The translations under genes were made by a program, and so were the position numbers. Shown piece by piece: positions 1 through 12,044 of a stretch of DNA of 64,000 nt (positions within the stretch are counted from its first letter, which is position 1; every line of letters begins with the position of its first letter). The notes beneath the pieces are model-generated. The model did not search any database. It was not told where the DNA came from and was given only the letters and a program-made list of their open reading frames with translations. This DNA is from Lentinus brumalis. Lineage: Eukaryota > Basidiomycota > Agaricomycetes > Polyporales > Polyporaceae. The stretch spans positions 310,001-374,000 of the forward strand of contig MARA01000030.1 of assembly GCA_001792895.1 (NCBI GenBank), in the 5' to 3' direction.

Positions 1-325
1 CTGACCCACGTAGGTCCCTATTTGCGTGACCTCCCTCGCGGTGTACTATACTCATCTCGTTCACGCAGTCGTCCGGAGCAACTAGTGGGTCCTCGACGAC
101 CACCCGGTCATGTCGAGCTCCAGCGTCTCGTTCGGACCCGGGCACGCGTCGTTCCCATACGACCGCAACGGCGTGCCGTACATCGCGTACCACGCCGACA
201 CCACGCCGGACGGCGGCTGGGACGGGCGCACGATCCGCACGCAGTCGTTCGGCTGGAACGCGGACGGCTCGCCTGCGTTCCCGAGCCCTATGGGCTTCGA
301 CACAGCGTTCCTGCTCCCTGCGTGA
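1..325 (+). CDS. GH43-like glycosidase, 3' end only
   Basis: This is the last part of a gene that enters from the left edge. Bases 1-9 read L-T-H, followed by an intron at 10-85 (GTAGGT donor, CTAG acceptor), and the final exon runs 86-325 to a TGA. The last exon encodes WVLDDHPVMSSSS, then GPGHASF, then PYIAYHA, and near the end a tract with RTIRTQSFGW and DGSP. In glycoside hydrolase family 43 (arabinanases, arabinofuranosidases, beta-xylosidases) a GPGH-x-SF block followed by a YHA block closes the five-bladed propeller, so a plant-cell-wall hydrolase is inferred. An in-frame stop at 83-85 shows that the ATG at 110 is internal and that the upstream intron is needed. Substrate cannot be told from this fragment. 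Confidence 0.75.
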
Positions 326-1159
326 GGGGGATCTGTCGTTGACACTGGTTTTGTCAAAGAGTGTACCGCGTATGAGAGGAAGTATTCCACGCGCTCACGT
401 CGCGTGTGTGGGCGGTGTGCGGCAGTTGCACTGCACGCGAATTCTGTTAGCTTGAACAAACTCCTGAGCCCTTCGCACCGTGCCGACTTGTCAAGCCTTT
501 CGGAGCAAGCCACCCGATTCGACGTTCATGCGAATGAGCTGGGGAACTGCCACCAAGACGCAGTCAAGCAGTTGTTCCGCGAGGAGAATCAGATTTTTGG
601 CAGCTTGTGCCCTGTATAAGTAATCGGTGCGTTCGTCTTCCCTATGATTGCAACACATGCTCTCAGGGGAATGGGAGAAAGTCGCGAATCAGAGTAACGC
701 CGACGCTCAGACAACAGGAAGATCCTCCAGAGGGCATCCAGGACATGGAGCGGATCATCTGTCCCTAGCCCCGGACAGTCACGTATTCAAAAGCTCGAGT
801 CCATCCGCTGAATAGCGTGTTACACGATACGGCGAAAGCGATATGTCCGAGACAGTCTTTCCATCTCTTCCTACACGATCGGCCCTCGAAGTCGAGATAT
901 GTTGTCGTCTTGGACGGCGCATGTGGCGGTTCATCGTGCCATGCTCGTGTGAACCACTCAGTAACGAGTTCACATACGCCCACAGACTCGTGAGGTAGAG
1001 TGCGTTTCCATCATGATCCTTATACCGCGCTCGGCGGCGTCATCTTCTGGATCTTCCCTTGCTGCTCTCCCCGGTTGCGCCGAGTCTCTTTCGTGCACTC
1101 AGCCTTCCCCTTGCCTTCCCTCGTCTTCTCCTGTCCCTCCGCATTCCTCCCTTCCGTCG
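326..1159. other. intergenic, no gene seen
   Basis: This stretch holds the 3' flank of the GH43-like gene and the promoter side of the membrane-protein gene at 1160. Pyrimidine-rich DNA precedes the start at 1160. Open frames here are short and show no recognisable domain. Confidence 0.6.
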
Positions 1160-3369
1160 ATGCGAATGCTACACTACGGGCTTCTCGTGTCTCTCAGCTA
1201 TCTTCTTCAAGCGTGTGTGGCCAACTTTACTTTCACAAGTCAAAGTGAGGCAACAGAATGTAATGACTTCCAAGTCTCGTGGACAGGTACTCCTTTATCT
1301 GTATCCTATCGTTCCCTATAGCTTAACTCTTTTATTACAGGGGGTACCCTGCCCTTCCAACTCACCATAGTCCAGGTACGTCTTAGGGATTGCGCTTACA
1401 TGGTCTCTACTTCGTATTCATTCGCGTGTAGGTGTTCGGCGGTACAACCAACCTAAACATCCCCGACATTTTCTACACTAACAACAATGGGTCTTTCACA
1501 ACACCAGTGGAACTGAGAGCGGGCAAGGAGATGGTCGTAATCATGTCCGACTCTACAGGATTTGGTTCGGGAGGGGTTTCGCCCGTGATAAAAGTGGGAA
1601 ACGCCGACAAGACAAAGCCACAAGCGTGCGCTGATGGCAACCCTGCTGATTTCGGTACGTTCATCAGTACTCATGTGTCATGTCCTCGCCAACTCTCCCG
1701 TTATTCAGAAAATGACTTCATCTTCACCACGAATGAAACCATTTCTCAATGCAAGTGAGGTCGATGACTACCTCAGGATGCGTGGATTCTCTGACTGGAC
1801 TCGTTTACCAGAGAGTTCACGTTCGAGAATTATGATGGCTCGACGCAGCCCGTACAGATTACGGTCGGCTTCCACGCACACTTCAGCGATTGTATACTTA
1901 CCCCCCTGCAGGGTGTGATACCTGACGGCAAGAGGGAGGCGCTAATATAATTGCAGACCGGAGGTACCAAAAGTGCAGTAAGCCAGTTTCCGGGGACCCC
2001 CTCCCCCCTCTACCGTGGGAAATCTCCATATATGGTATGTTTTCCGCATGTTTCATGACATGAACTGCTGGAATGGGTTGGTACACCTTCGTGGCTTGCT
2101 CAAAGCTCTACGGATGGTCTTGGGGAACATATACGCACCCAATGCAATGGCAGTTCATGCCCGGCTGCCCAGTTCAGGTTCTTACCCACCTCGGCTTGTC
2201 AAGCGCGCGACTCCCAATATGGCACCACAGACGCCCGAGAGCTGGTCCCAACATCGGAGAGGGGGTCAGCAAGGTTCATACGGTCCCTCAAACCTTCGAT
2301 AAGCCCGTAAAAATGTCTATGAACATTGTTGAGGCCTAGTATATGCCAGGTATATATGCTTTGAGCCTCTGCAGGCCATGCTCGGATGGACTACCAAAAG
2401 TGCATTAAGGACCCCGGACCCCCCTCCCCCCCTCTTCCCACGGTTTAATATTTATTCAGCGCCTCCCTCTTGCCTGACGGCTCCATTTTTGTCCTCAATC
2501 CAGCCAATGGCTCCAAAACATTCTCCTGGATCCCGAACGTTGCTGGCGGAACACAGCTATTCTTCTACATGGTCGATTCCCTCGGTCAACAAGGAGGGAC
2601 AACCGGTGTGATGACGGTCGAGCAGTCTGGAGACTCGTCATGCCTGGACAGCAGCTCCCCTGCTTCTACTGGTAACCCGTCCTCCTTGGTGATGGCAACC
2701 TCGACCTCGACCAGTACACAGACAGGAACCATCTCCGCTTCCTCGTCGACATCCCACCGGCGAGTGGGCACTCTCATCGCTGCCATTGTCGTGCCGGTGG
2801 TTGCAGTAATCACGCTCGTCATCGGCGTCTTCATATGCTACCGCCGTCGGCGCCGGAACGGCGGCGTCAGGGTCCTTGGGCCACGCAAGTCCCGAAAGCC
2901 AGTGGTGGACCTCATGAAGGGAGACCTAGACACTCCTCCGCAGATGGAGGAAGTCGGGTCGCCAACTACCGCCACTCCTTTCCTCCACGGCCGGTCGCTG
3001 AGCGCGAATGGCGAGACGACCCTCGGCGGTGCCTCCTCACCCCCGGACACCTCTGCGACCACATCGCAGTCCAACGCCCAGTCCAGCGGCTCTTCGAGTC
3101 TGGCACCGGTGTCTGCCAGCGGCATTCAACCAGACGCACACGCCAGGGCGCGCCGTAAGGCCGCGGAGGCTTCTGTCTTGGCTCCTCCCGGACACCAGCC
3201 TTCCACGCGCTTCATCCTCCATACCGACATCGAAGACGATGCTCCGCCTCCCGTCGAAGAGGTCGTTGAGCTCCCGCCTCAATACAGCGAACGCCGCGGC
3301 GCGGGGCCTGCAGCGTCCCGCTCAAATCCGCAGCCGCAGGTCGGCGAGCCCTCTGTGCCACAGCCATAA
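1160..3369 (+). pseudogene. secreted single-pass membrane protein (copy A), last exon split by a MITE
   Basis: Exons deduced by comparison with copy B (5695-7358) are 1160-1286, 1341-1375, 1432-1654, 1709-1754, 1812-1863 and 1912-1928 joined to 2481-3369; without the insertion they give an open frame of 462 residues. The protein has a signal peptide, an ectodomain with SWTGG, DSTGFGSGGVSP and LNPANGSKTF blocks, a Ser/Thr-rich stalk, one transmembrane helix (VGTLIAAIVVPVVAVI region) followed by RRRRRN, and a Pro/Ser-rich cytoplasmic tail. The ectodomain resembles the beta-sandwich of Kre9/Knh-type fungal cell-surface proteins, which is a weak inference. The 544-bp element at 1929-2472 interrupts codons for V-I-P-D-G and brings an in-frame stop about a dozen codons after the junction. 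The gene is therefore probably broken unless the element is spliced out; no splice pair restoring the frame was found. Confidence 0.75.
1921..2480. mobile_element. hAT-like MITE with 8-bp target duplication
   Basis: The element runs 1929-2472 (544 bp). It starts with CAAGAGGGAGGCGCT and ends with the exact reverse complement, a 15-bp perfect terminal inverted repeat. It is flanked by CCTGACGG at 1921-1928 and 2473-2480; an 8-bp target duplication is the hallmark of hAT transposons. It has no coding capacity, so it is non-autonomous. Two degenerate direct repeats of about 50-60 bp lie near its ends, each with TACCAAAAGTGCA (1965-1977 and 2392-2404) followed by a C-rich tract. Removing the element plus one duplication exactly restores the host exon. 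Confidence 0.9.
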
Positions 3370-4876
3370 CTGTAGACGTCCTTCATAACCCCCTCCAATT
3401 TTGGTATACTCGTCTCAATACCCATACGACCGTTCTCTCGATTTCTGTCGCATACGTCTATTCCTTTGACGGCACTTCTGGCGCCGAATGGCCTACTATC
3501 GTTTTCCCTCGATGCGGATACAGTCTCTGTGTCAAGCTCGTTCGAGCGCGAACACAATCGGCGGAAACACGGTGCTCGGAAATCGATCAACGCGAACAGA
3601 TCATAACACAGCCGTACAACTTGCTAAAGTCCAGACCTGCACAGCCTGTAGACGGTAGACCTCGACCAGTCGTCCAGAGGCTGAAGCCGCTCACTCTTGG
3701 GGAACCTCTACAGTACCCCTTGATGCTCAGGTGTCGATTTCGGCGAAGTCGAGAAATTGCAGGGCGGCGTGGTGAGATCGAAGAGGCTCATTGTTCACTT
3801 CCGCATCTCCTAAATCAAGAGATTCGGAAAGTCCGTCTTCAGGATTCCCATCGTTTGAGGTAGATTTGAATCAGTCGATTCGAGGCACGAAGCCCCACTG
3901 AGAGCCTATTTCCGAGTCAGTTCGCATTTGTTGGACTGTTCAGAGTACCTACCCATCTAACATCCCGTGCCTATCTGTGCAGATACGCGAAAAACGTCAT
4001 GTCAACTTAACCACTGCTGCCGACTACTGTAAGTACCTCATATCATGCCGTCTACACTGATCTGAACCAGAACTCCGTCAAAATCAAACTCAGGAGTCCG
4101 AGAAAGTAAAGTTCGACTAGAAGTCTGTCGTGCATGAAGTGATACAACTGAGGGACTGACTGGGACTGACTAGTGACGAACCCGCGAGAGAGAGTCTGAG
4201 CCTAGCGCTCAAGAACTGACACAGGTCGACGGGCGTCTTCCGAATCGTGTGCTTTCCTTTGACCACCACGAAGCTGCGTCGCCTCTTCTACCACTACTCT
4301 GGTTGTATTCCGTCGTCGCTCGAGAAGCATGCGCAATATCGTACGACAGGTTTGAGGTCCCTGGGCCTCGTCGCAGCTACGCCGGCCAGATTTCCTCTCC
4401 GTCGCCCCACGGCCTTATCTAGCGTCACACTCCCCACCCCGGCGGACCCGACGAATTGAGACGAACTTCGTCGCTACTGGCGAGATCAGCAGCCAAGGCG
4501 GAAGGGCTACACTCGAAACGGCAGTGCTCCTCCGACCCTCCGATTGATCGGAGCAAGTTTCAGGCGCCTTGCACGACGATTTCTTCAAGGGCGCGTTCAA
4601 GACGCGTTCGTCAAGCTCGCAGAAGACTGCGACGAGGCTTCCAGCGAAGTCTTACTTAGGGGCATCGGCATACATATCTCTGCGCTGTAAGCTCCATCTT
4701 ATTCTCAGTACGCTTCTCGTCCTTGAGCTACGCCGCTGCCTACGGCGATGTTGCATTGCCGTGACGCGCTCGTGTGGTTCGGGCGCTGCTGGCCGTAGTG
4801 TGGCGTTTCCTCTCATTTTCTGCGCACTGTGTCTCTATCAGGATTCAGAACTCATTCGTCTGATGGCAATAAGAGG
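3370..4876. other. intergenic, no gene seen
   Basis: This spacer lies between the tandem membrane-protein genes, up to the MITE at 4877. Only short frames without domain similarity are present. Confidence 0.55.
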
Positions 4877-5149
4877 CACGACGGGCAATGGCGCGTACCA
4901 CCCCCCAGAACAGGGAAGGAATATCGCCTGAATTGGTCTACTGTTCCGGTCCAGAATAGTTTGGGAGACCGGACCGGAATCTGTATAAACCGCGTAAGTA
5001 TCGAGTATTGATAGGCCCTTTCGGACTGTGAACTCTTTGTATTGGGCGCTACAACGCTGTTACCAAACTATCACGGACCGGAACAGGAGATAATTTCTGA
5101 CGATATTCCGGTCCTGTTCTGGGGGCGGTACGGGCCATTGCCCGTCGTG
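4877..5149. mobile_element. MITE family A, copy 1
   Basis: This is a 273-bp palindromic element with imperfect terminal inverted repeats of about 50 bp. The left end is CACGACGGGCAATGGC and the right end is its counterpart GCCATTGCCCGTCGTG. It is flanked by AGG on both sides, a 3-bp target duplication. An almost identical 273-bp copy sits at 45828-46100. There is no coding capacity. CAC-initial ends with a 3-bp duplication fit CACTA-type or PIF/Harbinger-type non-autonomous elements; the family is not certain. Confidence 0.88.
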
Positions 5150-5694
5150 AGGACAGCCGACGCGACACTGCACCGCTTGTCCGCCTTGAATCCTGATTGA
5201 CAGTTGCTGTGTACTTGTGCCACTCAGTGGCGAGTGCCACTCCCGTCAGTCGGTAAATATGTATGTACGTACGTCTCTCATCAACGGCCGCGAGTCGCTG
5301 ACCATCAGGTTTCCCTCCAGAAGTTGTTAGCTGGTCTGTGTTGGGTTCCGAGTAGTTCGAGCGGTTCGAGCCTGCTGGAGAATGCCTGTATCTGACAGCA
5401 AGATAGGTACGTCCGGCGTGCGATCCTCCGGAGTCCGGTATTAGACGGAGTGTCGAGGATGGCAGTGTCAGGAAGGTTCGAATCGATGATTATACGCCCA
5501 CTACATAGTCCTCCAGCGGCAGATGCTCATACTCTTGATCTATAACGTACTGCCGTGGCTGCGCCATCTATCGACGCGGCTGCTGTGTCAGCCCTTCAAG
5601 GCGCTCCCAAGTGCCGTTCTTATAGTTCCACCTGCCCTCCGCCCGCGAGCTTCGTCATCTCATGGATGTCCCTCTTCGTCCCGCCGTTCTCTAG
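5150..5694. other. intergenic, promoter side of membrane-protein copy B
   Basis: No gene is seen. The 100 bases before the start at 5695 are pyrimidine-rich, as is common for basidiomycete core promoters. Confidence 0.5.
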
Positions 5695-7358
5695 ATGCCG
5701 ACCCATTCCCTATTACTCCCTTTTCTGATCTATCTGGGTCTCATCCAGCAATGCGCGGCCAACTTCACGTTCACTTATAGCGAGGCAACAGAGTGCGACG
5801 ACTTCAGTGTTTCGTGGACCGGTACTGCAGTCTCTGCAATCCGTCCCACCTCCTTCCGAACTCACACCGTCTCGCGCAGGAGGCTCCCCGCCATTTACGC
5901 TCACCATCGTTCCGGTGCGTACCGGCAATTTCTCGATCGCACGCCTACTCAATCATACGCTTGCAGTCCTTCCAAGTCAACATCGACATACCCATTCCCG
6001 ACGGTGCCTTTAGTAACAACCATGGGTCTTACACGACGCCAATGCGACTGTGGGCGGGCAACGAGACCGTCGTCGTCATGTCCGATTCTACGGGATTCGG
6101 TTCCGGAGGAGTCTCCCCCCTCATCAAAGTGGGAAACTCGGTGCGACACTTGACATGCGACATACAAGATAATCCTAGTACGTTCTGAAGCCTTCGTACA
6201 GCTTGGATCGCTCTCATAGTCTGGTATCATCATCCAGGGACCGACTTCGACTTCAGCATAGTAGGTGCTCTTTCACAGTGCAAGTGAGGTCAACGATTAT
6301 CGAAGGGTGCATGAGCATATCCACGTCTGACCGAACTTGTTTCAACCCAGTCCTATGCAATTCACTGAATACGCAAATGCCATACAACCCGTCCATATCA
6401 CGGTCAGATCTCCAGTTGATCCCCCGCGGATGTGCGCTCACCCCTCCTACAGGGCGTAGTGGCCGGCGGCTCTACCTTCGCCCTCAACCCGGCGAACGGC
6501 TCGAAGAGTTTCACCTGGGTCGCAAATATCGCTGCCGGCACGCAAGTACTCTTCTTCATGGTCGATTCCAAGGGTCGGCGGGGCGGGACCGAGAACGTCA
6601 TGACCGTCCTGCAGTCTGGAGGCGCGGCATGCCTGGACAGCAGTTCTCCCGCTTCTGTTGCCAACCCGCCCTCCTTGACGGGCACTTCGACGACTGCGAC
6701 GAGCACACAGACAGGCACGTGGTCTGAAACCCCAGCTGACTCCCACGTAACTACGGGCACACTCGTCACGGCTATCGTCGTCCCCGTGGTTGTAGCAGTC
6801 TTGCTAGCTATCGGCGCCATCCTTTGGTACCACCGTCGCCGCCGCAACAGGGGCGTCAGGGTCCTCGGAGGGCCTCAGCACCCAGAGCTGGACCTCACGA
6901 AGGGCGATACAGACAGACCTCACTACATGAACGAAGTTGGGTCGCCAGCTGCAGCGATTCCCTTCCTTCACGGCCGGTCACCCAGCGCGGACGGTGCGAC
7001 CGGCGGTTACCCCTCGCCCCTACCTACCTCTGCGTCCTCGTCGCAGTTCACGGCGTCGCTCTCTCCGTCAGTCGGGCAATCTGACAGCGCTCCTGGACCG
7101 GCGTATCCTTATGCAGGCGGTACTGGCAACCGTCCACTGCCAGGCGGCGATAGCGGGGCGCGTCGCAAGGCCGCTGAGGCTGGCATGTTGAGGCCGCCGC
7201 CGCCTGGCCAACCATCTCCTGCGACGCAGTTCATCGTTCACACCGACATCGAAGACGCCGTTCCGTCTCCGGTCCATGAGGTTGTTGAACTCCCGCCGCA
7301 ATACAGCGAACGCCGCGGGGCGCCACATGCTGCCTCCCTCGCAGGATCGCAGCCGTAG
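5695..7358 (+). CDS. secreted single-pass membrane protein (copy B)
   Basis: Six exons (5695-5821, 5880-5914, 5967-6177, 6238-6283, 6351-6402, 6453-7358) give 458 residues. A signal peptide of about 20 residues ends in QQCAA. The ectodomain carries SWTGGSPPFTLTI and DSTGFGSGGVSPLIKVGN, the pattern of Kre9/Knh-like or related surface beta-sandwiches. A Ser/Thr stalk leads to one transmembrane helix at about residues 259-282, then HRRRRNRG and a roughly 170-residue low-complexity tail rich in Pro, Ser and Gly that ends near VELPPQYSERRGAP. PPQY-type motifs often bind WW domains, which suggests a cytosolic partner (inference). A wall-facing sensor or adhesion role is plausible but unproven. Copy A upstream has the same intron positions and the same tail ending, so the two arose by tandem duplication. 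The second exon is only 35 nt. Confidence 0.85.
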
Positions 7359-7666
7359 GCCGAGCCTGTCATCCATAGTCATGGCGTCTTGCGTCCTCCG
7401 TGATACCCATTCTTGCGTGCTCATCTGGTAGTCAATGTTGCTATCCTGTACTTCTTTCTGTCCCGGCCTTATTTTGTAATGTTAACCCTGACATATCAGT
7501 ATGCTACTCTGAGCGTTCAGCTTATGTGTGGTTATCATATGATGATCCATTCCAGCTTAATTGAAAGCACATACATCACGAGTCGGACGTTCGCCGAGCC
7601 GTCGACCAAGAAGTGCCACGCGTAGCAACACGTCCGTTAACAAACATGTACGGCATTCGTAGCCAA
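7359..7666. other. convergent intergenic spacer
   Basis: This AT-richer spacer lies between two genes that converge. It probably holds both 3' ends; no gene is seen. Confidence 0.5.
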
Positions 7667-8511
7667 TCAGCCTCGGACGTCTCGAGGAGGAGTTCTCGCA
7701 CCGTAGGCGAGGAAGTCCCGGTCAAACGTATCCATGGCGTGCATGAATCTACGCTCTGCGCCTCGCAGGTCGCCAAACGCTCCATGGCCGCCTAGCGACT
7801 GGTCAGCAGTGTGTGATATGAGTATATCAGATTCAGCACTCACTCATGGCACTGCTCATCCACCAGTCGTTATCATGCAGCCTGCGGCGACGCTCCGCCT
7901 CGAACGACTTCCCTTCCTTCAGCAACGAGCACTCGCCCTTGTGCCACTGCTGCTTCCAGTCGTCTTTCTGGCACTGCGCGAGTGAAAGGTAACAGCTGGA
8001 GGGCTGGCTCGCGAACCAGCGGAGCCGGAGCACTCACCTCAACAGAACAGTACCGCCGCGCGCGACAGCCCGAGCATCTCAGGAAACGCGGTCCGCCCGG
8101 AACCTCCCACTTCCCGCAATGCGCGCACGCATGCATCAGCTCCGCATCCGTCACACGCACCTCGACGACATACTCCTCCTCCCCATACTCCAGCTTGCGA
8201 GTCTCGAGCAGCGCGACAACGGCCCGGCCCTCGCCGTCCCGAAATCCGAGGAGGTTGCTGAGGTTCTCCTCCGCCAGGGCGCCGCGCATGGTGAAGATCG
8301 GGAAGCCTTCTGGAGAGACGGACTCGATGCTCGACGCGTCGCTGATGTAGTTGAGACACATGTCCGCGCGTTTGCTGTGGATGCCGTACGGCCGCGTGAA
8401 GCAGACGAACCAGGACGCGTGGTTCCGTCCGATAGCGAGGGGCGAGTTGGGGAAGTACCGGTTCGTAGAGCGTAGGACCCGGATGGGAGGCGAGTTCAGT
8501 GAGGTCGCCAT
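7667..8511 (-). CDS. MYND-finger protein 1, C-terminally shortened
   Basis: Exons on the minus strand are 8511-8038, 7973-7844 and 7791-7667, giving 242 residues. The N-terminal half has the family signature (AIGRNHASWF, CLNYIS, GFRDGEGRAV). It is followed by a MYND zinc finger with CAHCG, CSGC, YCSVECQ and HKGEC, that is C-x2-C, C-x2-C, C-x3-C and H-x3-C. MYND fingers usually bind proline-rich partner peptides. After the finger comes FLAYGARTPPRDV, which matches the FLAYGRRSPPRDV segment of other copies, and then an immediate stop. The roughly 140-180 residue C-terminal region with GF(V/I)xTGD repeats is missing. The last junction uses the donor at 7843 and a CTAG acceptor, chosen because it alone keeps this segment in frame. 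Confidence 0.8.
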
Positions 8512-8793
8512 GATGAAGAGGATGGTAGATGTAAACAGGGGTGCAGCGGTCTTGGGGTGCTGAAACAAAACAGAAAAGTGAGCGGAAATATCCGTTTGCA
8601 ACGCGGTCACATGACAATAATGCGCCGCGTTGGTGGCTGATATCTGGTAGTCTCTGTAGTGGCTGAAGCAAGAGCGAGAAGCTTCGCCCGGCCTCTGCTA
8701 CTTGGCTTACGAACATCGAGTCAAGTTTCACGTACAATAGCACATTTACTCGAATGCATTTTGCGAAGGTTCATGACTTGATACAGTGGCCTC

Positions 8794-10933
8794 TTATTCC
8801 TCTGAAAGCGCATTCTCCTTCTCCTTCTCCTCCAAATTTCCATCAGCAGCAGTGTCATCTGGCGCGATAGTCCGCACGGGCCCCTCAAACCACCTGCGCG
8901 CAGAGAAGATCCACGAGAGCCCAGCGAACGCGAACACCGCCAGGAGCACGACGATGCTGTAGTCTGTAGAGCTGTTATGAGTATCATAGAATCAACACGC
9001 GGATCACAAGACACTCACTCATTGTTTCCGCTGTCGGATTGCGGCCGGAAGGGAAGACGAAGAGGACTGTGATGAAGCACGTCCAGGCGACAGCGATGAC
9101 GTTGACAGGGGCAGACCACTTCCCGAGCGAGAAGGGTCCCGGCTGGAACGTCTTACGGCCCGTCGTCAGTTTCAGGACGATCGGGGTCGCATATGACACG
9201 TAGAGCGCAATGATGGATGCCCTGTTGTATATGACAGATTATGAGCACAGAGAAAGGTTGATGACGCATCAACGTACCCAGCCAACGAGTTCAACGCCGA
9301 GGTGGAGAACCCGAGCACCGCCAGCACCGCGCAGAGCGCCATGACGAGCCACACCGCGTTCACCGGCGTATTCGTGTACGGATGCACCTTCTTCCACCAC
9401 TCCGACCCAGGGAGCGCGTTGTCCCGCGAGAACGCAAAGATGACGCGCGACGCGTCGACACCCTGCGCCGCCCCAGACGCGTACAGCACGACGATGAGGA
9501 TGCTCCAGACCGCGAGCATGCCGCGCTTCCCCAGGACGTCGAGGTACAGCTGGCCGGCGGGGATGGGGAAGTCGGTGGCGAGGAGGTGCGGGACGGACGC
9601 GGTCGCGAAGGAGATGGCGATGTAGAGCAGCCAGCCGAGCAGGGACGCGGTACCGACTGCGGTGACGATCGCGATGGGGGCGACGCGAGCTGCTCCTGTC
9701 GTCTCTTCGGAGAGATGGGCGGCGGAGTCATCTGCAGGATCGGCGCGTCAGTCGATGGGAGATGGGGCTACGACTTGGAGGACTCACAGCCGACCATGCA
9801 CCACATCGGCGCGTAGAACGAGAGGAGGAATGCCCAGCCCTCTGCGACGTACTATAAGCACTCGATATACGCTCAGGATCCGCGAATGGAGACGTACCGT
9901 TCGCCCACCCGGTGTTGTTCTCGAACATCGTGAACGCCGTCTCCGCAGACACCCTCTGGTCTCCGCTGCATACGAGGAGCGAGATGGCTAAGGCGATACA
10001 AGTCCCGACTTAATGAAAGAGACAGTCAGTACGTCGAATCCTGCACCATCGAGAAGCATGTATGCGCACCGCTGATGATGACATAGACCACATTGATGCG
10101 CGCGAGTACGCCCGTCGCGGACGAACAGACGACTCCATGCGAGAACAGCAGTGCGAGCGTAATGCCGTATGTCGCCCCGAGGCTCAAGTTGATCGCACCG
10201 TCGGACCCGACGCTCAAGGCCGTCACGATTACCTGCGCACTACACTCATATCGCCTGAATCAGCGCATGATGTGAAGAAGACGGACGACGAACGCACGTT
10301 AGGTAGTCAGAGGAACACATCAGGACGACCTGTCCGGTGACGTTCGCCCAGCCGGTGATCCAGCACGCTAGAGGTGCCCAGCGTGGCGGAGCGAGTCGTG
10401 CTGCGAAGTAGTACAGCCCCCCGCTCGTTCTGCATCCTATGCGTAAGTCTAGGGCTGGATAGGTGAGGTTAGACACGTACGGCATGGCGGATGTCATCTC
10501 GGCTATGGACGCCGCTACTGACATAGTGAGGACACAAGGGATGATCCAGCCGAAGACCATCCCAACATGTCCACCTGTGTGGTCAAGTCAGGACATAAGG
10601 ACATGACGACACGCTTGGGAAGTTTGCAGAGAAACTCACCAGCTACGAGCGGAAACGGGAACGTTACTGTGACTGAAGTGAGCGGTGTTAGGATGGAGAG
10701 GACCACCGCGAACGACTCGACCAGCTGAATCGCGCTGAGAAAGAGACTTTGAGTTGATGCGTGTCTGCACTCACCGTAATATGACGCTTGAACTCGCTCT
10801 TGTAACCCAGCTGCGCGAGGAGCGCATCGTCGGCATTTTGGACGGCGTTCTGGCTGCTACCCGCCTCCAGACCGGCTTCCTGTACTTCCACCCTCGGAGC
10901 GTCCATAGCGTACTTCTTCTCCGCGGAAGACAT
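8794..10933 (-). CDS. Uga4-like amino acid/GABA-type permease 1
   Basis: This is an APC-superfamily transporter (AA_permease_2 type, fungal GABA/choline permease branch) in about ten exons. The N-terminus has the cytosolic LGYKSEFKR motif that precedes helix 1 in Uga4/Hnm1-type carriers. Later blocks are [58 protein letters not shown] and [17 protein letters not shown]. The tail is charged (EEKEKEN). Plasma-membrane or vacuolar proton-coupled uptake of an amino acid, GABA or a quaternary amine is inferred from the family; the substrate cannot be read from sequence. No frame breaks were seen. It lies 282 bp from MYND protein 1 on the same strand. Confidence 0.9.
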
Positions 10934-12044
10934 CTTGAAGGCGGAGGGAGCGTGCTAGTGGAGACGCTGCCCATCCCTAGCCTTTAAGCTTCAGACCTGT
11001 AGGCGTCAGATAAGACACGGAGGGTCGTCAGCTGAGTACCTAGAACCTCATTGACAAGCTTACCGCAATCTCCGCGTGGGGTGCGAGAGGATACGAGCCT
11101 CCACATCCCGCCGCCGCCGGAGTTGAGGGAAGCCGTCGAGCACAACAGCTGATGATAGCGTGTGAACGGCCTGGACATATGTATCAACTCAGATGTGCGG
11201 CACAACTTACATCAATTTAGACCAAAGGCCGATAAGGGATCGAATGGTGGGTGAACGGTTTTGGAGTCGTATAGATATCGGTAAGCTTACGAGGCCTTCG
11301 TGCTGGCGGTGTGCTGGCTGCATATACTGGTGAGCACGTTGAACACGGCCAAGGCAGACGCGTCCACCCCGACATCTAGCCGATGGTGTGGATGAGAACG
11401 TGTGCTGTACATACGTCGCCTCAGACTTCTGTACGAAAGCAGGGGGTATGGCAGGCGGGTACCTGCTTCTGCATCCGCTGTAATTGCGCCCCAGGCGGTC
11501 CCGGCGCCGTGGTGCACGTCGGACTCGGAAGGGATGTGGGCTGGGGCAAACACGGAGATCGTTCTTACCAAAGGTCAACCGGTCAAGTAGATGGATGCGG
11601 AGAGTGTAGAAGACTAGAAGTTCAAGGACAGAGACTTACGCGACGAGCGTCGAGCATGGTTATCCTTACGCCTACCTCTGTCGCGGAGGAGTCATCGATA
11701 TCTGCAGAGCCAACTCGCGGCTGTCTCGTCGACATTGATAAGACACTTCAAGAGGTAGCCAAGTTTCTGAGGTCGAGGTGAAGATCATGACGAGCAGCAG
11801 CATTCGTGAGTTGAGTGGATAGAGACAGCGGAGGACGGGCCGAAAGCCGGTTTGATGTCGAGATGCAGAACTGAAAGCAGCTTCATCTTGGTCTATGTCT
11901 TCGCCACACAGGCTCTAGAACTGCTGGATGGTCTCCTCTCGCGCACCGACCTGGCGCACCTGCGATGCTTGACTAGCTTGACTTGTCCACCCAGTCCGAT
12001 TCCTACCACGGTGCCCCTTGACTGCCACTGTCTCTTCCCCTACC
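10934..12044. other. divergent intergenic region
   Basis: Permease 1 (minus) and MYND protein 2 (plus) diverge from this 1.1-kb interval, so it holds both promoters. Frames such as 11656-11781 lack homology and are not called. A pyrimidine-rich tract lies just before the ATG at 12045. Confidence 0.5.

Noticed and set aside
11383..11781. Open frame ending in a helix-like LQEVAKFLRSR
   Set aside because: No similarity, no supporting splice structure, and it lies in the promoter interval between two divergent genes.
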